A DNA stretch of 64,000 nucleotides from the NCBI RefSeq assembly GCF_001659605.2, contig NC_035170.2, forward strand, positions 14,770,265 to 14,834,264. Direction: 5' to 3'. The notes under the pieces are model-generated. The model was given only the letters and a program-made list of their open reading frames with translations. It was not told where the DNA came from and did not search any database. The stretch is from Manihot esculenta. Taxonomy: Eukaryota > Streptophyta > Magnoliopsida > Malpighiales > Euphorbiaceae. How positions within the stretch are numbered: position 1 is the stretch's first letter; the number at the start of each line of letters is the position of its first letter. Below, piece after piece: positions 58,421-64,000 of the stretch. A program made the position numbers and the translations under genes.

Positions 58421-59962
58421 TGATCAAGCATAATTTAGCCACATTTTTATGATCTTTATTATTGTTTATTTACACATTATTTAGCTTAATTTATGGTTTT
58501 TACCTTGTTTTTACAGAAAAGGAAGAAATTGAAAAAATGGAGAAAAAGTGCAGAAAATGACAGAAAAGTGATTGGGTCAGTGATTTGCCTAAATCACTAC
58601 CCAAATCAAGCTATAGCAGAAACCTGAACTACCTCATAGGAGACTGATTGGGTCAATGACTTGGCCAAATCACCCGCAGAAACAGAAGCCTGGAGCCAAC
58701 GCGCAGAAAAGTGATTGGGCCAGTAATCTGCCCAAATCACTCGAAGAGACAGAAAACTGAAACTGGACAGACTTGCAGAAAGCAATCGGGGCAGATAGAC
58801 CAAGCGATCTGCCCAAATCACTGCCCCAATCACATTGACAGCAGAATTGACAGCAGAAGCGGGAAAAGAGCAGAAAATCCAAATTCAAAGAAAAGAAGTC
58901 CAAGTCCACTTCAAACACCACAAGATCAGTCCCAAGAGCCACGCCCTTCACTTAGAGAGTTCCATTCTCAATCAAATACAAAGTCCAAAGAGGAATCAAA
59001 GACTACAAAGAAGACCAAATCAAATTGAGATTTCAAAACCCTAATCAAATTGAAATTGGGATTCTCCAGCTATATAAGGGCAGCATCCAAACCAGAATAG
59101 CATCTCTCATCTTCAGCAATTCTGCAGAAAACACAGCAGCTTGTCCTTTTCTTTCTTTTCTTCTTTTCTCTTGTGATTTTGTCCACCATGAGTGGCTAAT
59201 TTCATTCTTTTCTAGTTGAAATTGAGGAAATTCAGATTTGTGATGAATTGGGAGATTTAAAACTCCATTGTTAAACTCTTGTTTGCTTTCAATATTTATG
59301 CAACTAGATCTTTTCCATAATTATTACTTTGCTTTTAGAATCAATAAGGGCCCGTTGCTTTTAAATTGCTTGAGTAATAAATTGTTTGAATGATTTAGGT
59401 CCGTAATTGCTTAGATTATTTGAGCATATCTATAATCAGTTGCATAATCTAGACTTGACCACGCGGTTGGCAAGGATAGAATTGGGTTTCTCTAAGTCTT
59501 AATGCAATCAACAGTTGTTCGATGCTAAATGCCCCAAGGACGTTCCCTGGCAACTTGTTGATTAGTGTTTGGTTAGCGAACGTTTCCTAATCAAACTAAA
59601 ACTAAGGAGGAATTTGGATTGTGAGAAGCGTCTTCTACAACCAAAACTAATTTATTGAAATAAAACAGGAGTCCTAGATAATCAATGATCAATTATGAAC
59701 AAACTGAAATAGACTCATACTTCAACTAGAATCCTTCTCTCATTGAGATTTTCATTCATTTAAATTATTGCTTTCTTTTGCTATTTAATACATCATCATC
59801 AAAACAAAACCCCCCTCTTTTATTTACTTGCTATTTACCTAGTCATTATTAGGAAAATCTTTGGTGTCAATTCCCTGTGGTTCGACCCTATTGCCACTAT
59901 CTACAAATTTATTTGTTGATTGATAATAGGTTTATTTTTTATGGCTTCGACAACCGCTATCA
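58421..59962 (+). repeat. Ath-3 5' LTR (1542 bp)
   Basis: It begins TGATCAAGCATAATTTAGCC and ends CGACAACCGCTATCA. The TATA-like sequence is TATATAAGGG at about 59070. Palindromic modules occupy about 58565-58840. Confidence 0.95.
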
Positions 59963-59967
59963 AAAAT

Positions 59968-59984
59968 TGGTGCCGTTGCCGGGG
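59968..59984 (+). promoter_or_regulatory. Ath-3 primer binding site (tRNA-Asp, one mismatch)
   Basis: TGGTGCCGTTGCCGGGG. The fourth base is T where Ath-2 and Ath-N have C, a C-to-T change that still allows G:U pairing. Confidence 0.88.
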
Positions 59985-60014
59985 ATTTGATTTAAACTAA
60001 CGTATTTTCCCTTT

Positions 60015-62515
60015 ATGACCAAGTTTGGCCGTAAAGACACTCTTCTTTACGATCCGGAGATTGAGAAAACTGCCAAGAGCTTAAGGAAGCAAGCAAATTT
60101 GAGGAACCAAGCCTCAAAACCATCTTCATCAATAACTCCATCTTACAAACCTAGCACCCTTATGCATTGCATATCCCCCATTAACAGCACCTTTTGAGCT
60201 TAAGACAGGTCTGATCCATCTCCTTCCCAAATTCAGAGGCCTAGAAAATGAAGATCCTCACAAGCATTTGAAGGCATTCCACATTGTGTGCTCCACCTTG
60301 AGACCCCAAGGTATTCCCGAAGAGGATATCAAACTTAGAGCCTTCCCTTTTTCCCTTGACGACTATGCCAAAGAATGGCTATTCTACTTGCCACCCGGAT
60401 CCATCATATTATGGACTGATATGGTGAGAGCATTCTTGAGAAAATTCTTCCCAACCTCAAAAGCCATAGGCATCCGTCGAGAAATAAGTGGCATAAGGCA
60501 AAAGCACTCTGAAGACTTGTATGAATACTGGGAGAGGTTCAAAAGGCTGTGCACGAGCTGCCCTCAACATGATATTTCTGACCAATCTCTCATTCAGTAC
60601 TTCTATGGAGGTTTGCTACCCTCAGAAAGAAAATTTATTGACGCAGCCTGTGGAGGATCAATTGAAAAAAAATCACCTCGAGAGATGAGGGATTTAATTT
60701 CCACCATGGCTGCAGCTTCTCAGCAATTTGGAGACCAAGAGCAGCCACCAAGAAGGGTAGATGAGGTGAGTACATCCATTTTAGCATCCCAAATTTTTGA
60801 TCTCACCAATGCTGTCCGTAGCCTTGTTGTGGGTCAAACCCAACAAATCTAGCAGATTCAGCAGCCCAAGCCATGTGGAATATGTGCCAACAACCACCCA
60901 ACTGATCTATGTCCTTCCCTTCAAGAGGAGGACCAGGAAGTCAATGTTGTTGGAGGTTTCAATGGGCAAAGAAGGTATGATCCCTATGCAAATACTTATA
61001 ATCCAGGTTGGAGGGACCATCCAAATTTCAGTTATGCAAGGGGAAATCAATATCCAAGCTACCAGCAAAGGAATCAAGCTCAAGCTGCACCTCAGAACTC
61101 CAATGCACCTCTTGAAGAGATTGTGAAGACTTTAGCAAATACTGTGCAAAACCTTGAGAAACAAATGAGTCAAATGGCCATTTCAGTGAACAAACTTGAA
61201 TCACAAGGAAAGCTACCTTTCCAAACTGAGGTAAATCCAAGGCAAAATGCTAGTGCCATCACATTGAGGAGTGGAAAGGAGTTGCAAGACAATAGGGCTG
61301 AAAAATTGCAAAAACAGGCCTTGGAGGAAAATCTGCCAGAAAGTGATCAGGGCAGTCGATCTGCCCAAATCACTGACCCAATCGCTAGGCAGACTGAGCT
61401 GCCCAGCAATGATCTGCCCAAATCGCCAGAGAAGGTAGAAAGTGATCTGCCCAAATCACCAGATCAGGCAGAATCCAGTTAAAAGCAGAAACAGCAACCA
61501 GCAGAAAAATTCAAGGTACCTCCTCCCTTCCCAAAGAGATTTGCAAGATCTCAGAAAGAAAAAGAAGAAAAAGAGATACTTGAGACACTCCGCAAGGTAG
61601 AAATAAACATTCCCCTACTTGATGCTGTAAAGCAAATTCCAAGGTATGCCAAATTTCTCAAAGAGCTATGCACCAACCGAAGGAAACTTGCTGAACATGA
61701 AAAGGTAAGTGTGAGGGAGTGTGTTTCAGCTGTCATCCAAAGGAAACTTCCCACCAAATGCAAGGATAGAGGAATGTTCGCTGTTTCATGCAAAATAGGC
61801 AATGTGGGAATAAAGAAGGCTATGTGTGACCTTGGAGCTTCAATAAATGTCATGCCTCTTTCCATTTTTAACTTGTTGAATGCAGGAACACTCAAGGGCA
61901 CCAGCATTGTGATCCAATTGGCTGACCGATCCGTTGTCTACCCTAAGGGAGTGCTAGAAGATGTGTTGGTGCAAGTTAACCAACTAGTATTTCCAGCAGA
62001 TTTTTATGTAATTGACATGGAGGAAGACAAGAGCAACACGACATCTGATATCTTACTTGGGAGACCATTTTTTAGCACAGCAAGAACCAAAATTGATGTG
62101 CATGATGGCACATTAACCATGGACTTTGAAGGGGAAGTTATCAAATTTAATGTTTATGATGCCATGAAATTCCCCAATGATGTTTCTCCTGTTTATGGCC
62201 TTGATATAATTGATGATTTAAGTTAGGAAATTTTTTATTTTGATCAAGAAAACTTACTGTATGATGATCTTTGCAGGAAAGGAGAAGTGGACAGCAACAT
62301 CACTGAAGTAGTGAAGACAGCAGACTGCTGTATCTGGCAGGTGGCAGATGATCTGCCCAAATCACCTAAGCAAACAGACCCCGTCTCGCCCAAGTCACTG
62401 AAGCGGACAGACTTGACAGATAGTGATTTGCCCAGATCACCAGATGATTTGCCCAAATCAACACCAAATCTGCCCCAGTCAGCAAGCAGACCAGCAGACA
62501 GAAAAGGCACCAGAT
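60015..62515 (+). pseudogene. gag-pro: Ath-3 gag-protease, broken
   Basis: It starts MTKFGRKDTLLYDPEIEKTA. Near 60145 about 230 bp present in Ath-2 are missing and the frame shifts. The gag domain resumes (60268-60852, KAFHIVCSTL, AKEWLFYLPPGSI) and ends at TAG 60850-60852. Further stops are TAA 61480-61482 and TAG 62224-62226. Protease DLGASINVMP lies at about 61831-61860. The part after 62287 is in the protease frame but shifts before 62516. Confidence 0.9.
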
Positions 62516-64000
62516 CTGAAGCCCTTATCAGAACACCTCAAATACGCCTACTTGGGAGCTGAAAATACACTTCCAGTAATTATTTCAAACCAGCTCAGCC
62601 AAGGAGAAGAGGAAAAGCTACTTGATGTGTTGAGGAAGCACAAGAAAGCAATTGGGTGGACCTTGGAGGACATAAAGGGTATCTCACCCTCAACATGCAT
62701 GCATCGGATACTTATGGAGGATAAGTGCAAACCTGTCCGTGAGGCACAAAGGAGGTTGAATCCACCCATGATGGAGGTTGTGAAGAAAGAGATAGTGAAA
62801 CTCTTAGATATTGGGGTGATCTACCCCATTTCTGATAGTAAATGGGTGAGTCCCATCCATGTGGTACCAAAGAAGACTGGGATTACCATTGTCCCTAATT
62901 CTGAAGGAGAGCTAGTACCCACTCGTGTGCAAAATGGGTGGAGAGTGTGCATGGATTATAGGAAGCTCAACACAGCCACAAGGAAGGACCACTTTCCCTT
63001 GCCATTCATGGACCAAATGCTTGAGAGACTTGCTGGAAAAAGCCATTACTGCCTCCTAGATGGATATTCGGGATTCTACCAAATTCCCGTTGCTCCTGAA
63101 GATCAAGAGAAGACAACTTTCACATGTCCATTTGGCACCTTCGCATTTAGGAGGATGCCCTTTGGTCTTTGCAATGCACCAGCCACTTTTCAAAGCTGCA
63201 TGATGAGCATTTTTTCTGACTATGTGGAGAAGATCATTGAAGTCTTCATGGACGATTTCACGGTGTATGGCAACTCATTCCTTGAATGCCTTACCAACTT
63301 GGAGAAGATACTTCAGAGGTGTTTGGAGACAAATCTAGTTCTCAATTACGAAAAATGCCACTTCATGGTCAGCCATGGCTTAATCTTAGGCCATATTATT
63401 TTAGCAAAAGGGATTGAGGTGGACAAAGCTAAAATTGACACCATAAAAAATCTGCCCTACCCAACCAGCATTAGGGAGATTCGATCATTCCTTGGACATG
63501 CTGGTTTTTACAGGAGGTTCATCAAGGATTTTTCCAAAATAACTCAGCCTTTGTGCAGGTTGTTACAGCAGGATGTGCCATTCAACTTTGATGACAGCTG
63601 CAAAACAACTTTTGATTTGGTCAAATCACTGCTGATTTTTGCCCCAATCATCCAACCACTTGACTGGACCCTTCCATTTGAAATCATGTGCGATGCCAGC
63701 AACTTTGCTGTAGGTGCAGTGTTGGGACAGCGTGTAGGTAACTCTCCTCATGTTATTCACTATGCCTCACGCACTTTAGATGCAGCACAATGCAATTATT
63801 CCACAACGGAAAAAGAGTTATTGGCCGTGGTGTTTGCATTGGAGAAATTTCGGTCCTATCTACTTGGGACAAAGGTGATTATCTATTCAGATCATGCTGC
63901 TCTAAGGTATTTAATCAATAAAAAAGAGTCCAAACCACAGTTGGTACGATGGATATTGCTGTTACAAGAGTTTGACTTGGAAATCCGTGACAAGAAGGGA
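62516..64000 (+). CDS. pol: Ath-3 pol, reverse transcriptase and RNase H (open to window edge)
   Basis: One frame is open for 495 codons to the last base. Reverse transcriptase: [20 protein letters not shown] (about 62947-63005), [13 protein letters not shown], the catalytic FMDDF (about 63247-63261) and [14 protein letters not shown]. RNase [19 protein letters not shown] (about 63679-63732), [14 protein letters not shown] and IIYSDHAAL. The frame reads through the positions where Ath-1 has its T insertion and where Ath-N inserted. It has no good ATG at 62516: it is part of a gag-pol polyprotein whose upstream part is broken, so it is probably not expressed as such. Confidence 0.92.
   Translation, partial: MKPLSEHLKYAYLGAENTLPVIISNQLSQGEEEKLLDVLRKHKKAIGWTLEDIKGISPSTCMHRILMEDKCKPVREAQRRLNPPMMEVVKKEIVKLLDIGVIYPISDSKWVSPIHVVPKKTGITIVPNSEGELVPTRVQNGWRVCMDYRKLNTATRKDHFPLPFMDQMLERLAGKSHYCLLDGYSGFYQIPVAPEDQEKTTFTCPFGTFAFRRMPFGLCNAPATFQSCMMSIFSDYVEKIIEVFMDDFTVYGNSFLECLTNLEKILQRCLETNLVLNYEKCHFMVSHGLILGHIILAKGIEVDKAKIDTIKNLPYPTSIREIRSFLGHAGFYRRFIKDFSKITQPLCRLLQQDVPFNFDDSCKTTFDLVKSLLIFAPIIQPLDWTLPFEIMCDASNFAVGAVLGQRVGNSPHVIHYASRTLDAAQCNYSTTEKELLAVVFALEKFRSYLLGTKVIIYSDHAALRYLINKKESKPQLVRWILLLQEFDLEIRDKKG

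Larger units (their letters stand above)
58421..64000 (+). mobile_element. Ath-3: Athila element, 5' part, runs off the window
   Basis: The 5' LTR is 58421-59962, followed by the primer site, a broken gag-protease, and a reverse transcriptase/RNase H frame still open at 64000. It inserted in satellite after CAGTGCC. The candidate target duplication is GTGCC (58416-58420); the right copy is outside. Confidence 0.93.

Noticed and set aside
1..64000. Host protein genes, tRNA or rRNA genes
   Set aside because: None found. All long frames belong to retroelements, and the tRNA-like matches are only primer binding sites (17 nt or fewer).

Overview
This window is non-genic plant heterochromatin. I found no host protein gene and no RNA gene. 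It contains an AT-rich tandem satellite, invaded by LTR retrotransposons of two Ty3/gypsy lineages, plus two solo LTRs. The lineages point to a flowering plant, probably a eudicot: Athila-type elements with a tRNA-Asp primer binding site, and a Tekay/Del-type chromovirus with a C-terminal chromodomain. I cannot name the species. The setting looks pericentromeric or centromeric, but that is inference.

Layout. 1-17680 is a satellite of about 157-171 bp monomers in higher-order repeats of about 1053 bp (six monomers plus a 46-bp stub). 17681-32128 is a minus-strand Athila element (Ath-1), truncated at both ends. It keeps an intact ATHILA ORF-1-like gene and an intact integrase reading frame, but gag-pol is broken. 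Inside its RNase H region sits a 6779-bp minus-strand element, Ath-N (22955-29733, target duplication GTTAC). Ath-N has two 1616-bp LTRs, no pol, an unrecognised ORF and many hairpins. 32129-42904 is a decayed chromovirus (Tek-1) inserted in the Ath-1 gag; it carries an 804-bp solo LTR (target duplication GTTTA) in its pol. Its right side does not return to Ath-1. It runs through an 18-bp copy of its own LTR end into satellite.

From 42923 to 58420 a second satellite array of the same monomer family, with a period near 1183 bp, is interrupted by a solo Athila LTR (44168-45744, target duplication CTTTC) and by Ath-2 (45935-53709, target duplication ATAAT). Ath-2 has lost reverse transcriptase, RNase H and most of integrase by an in-frame deletion. 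From 58421 a third plus-strand Athila element (Ath-3) begins and leaves the window while its reverse transcriptase/RNase H frame is still open.

The elements form a system of autonomous and non-autonomous relatives: Ath-N and Ath-2 keep LTRs, primer site and polypurine tract but lack pol, so they would depend on enzymes from relatives. The least explained signals are (a) 27-31-nt hairpins in Ath-N whose closing pairs covary, (b) the same palindromic core used in LTRs, untranslated regions and coding linkers, (c) a duplicated polypurine-tract cassette in three elements, and (d) satellite arrays with two different higher-order periods.
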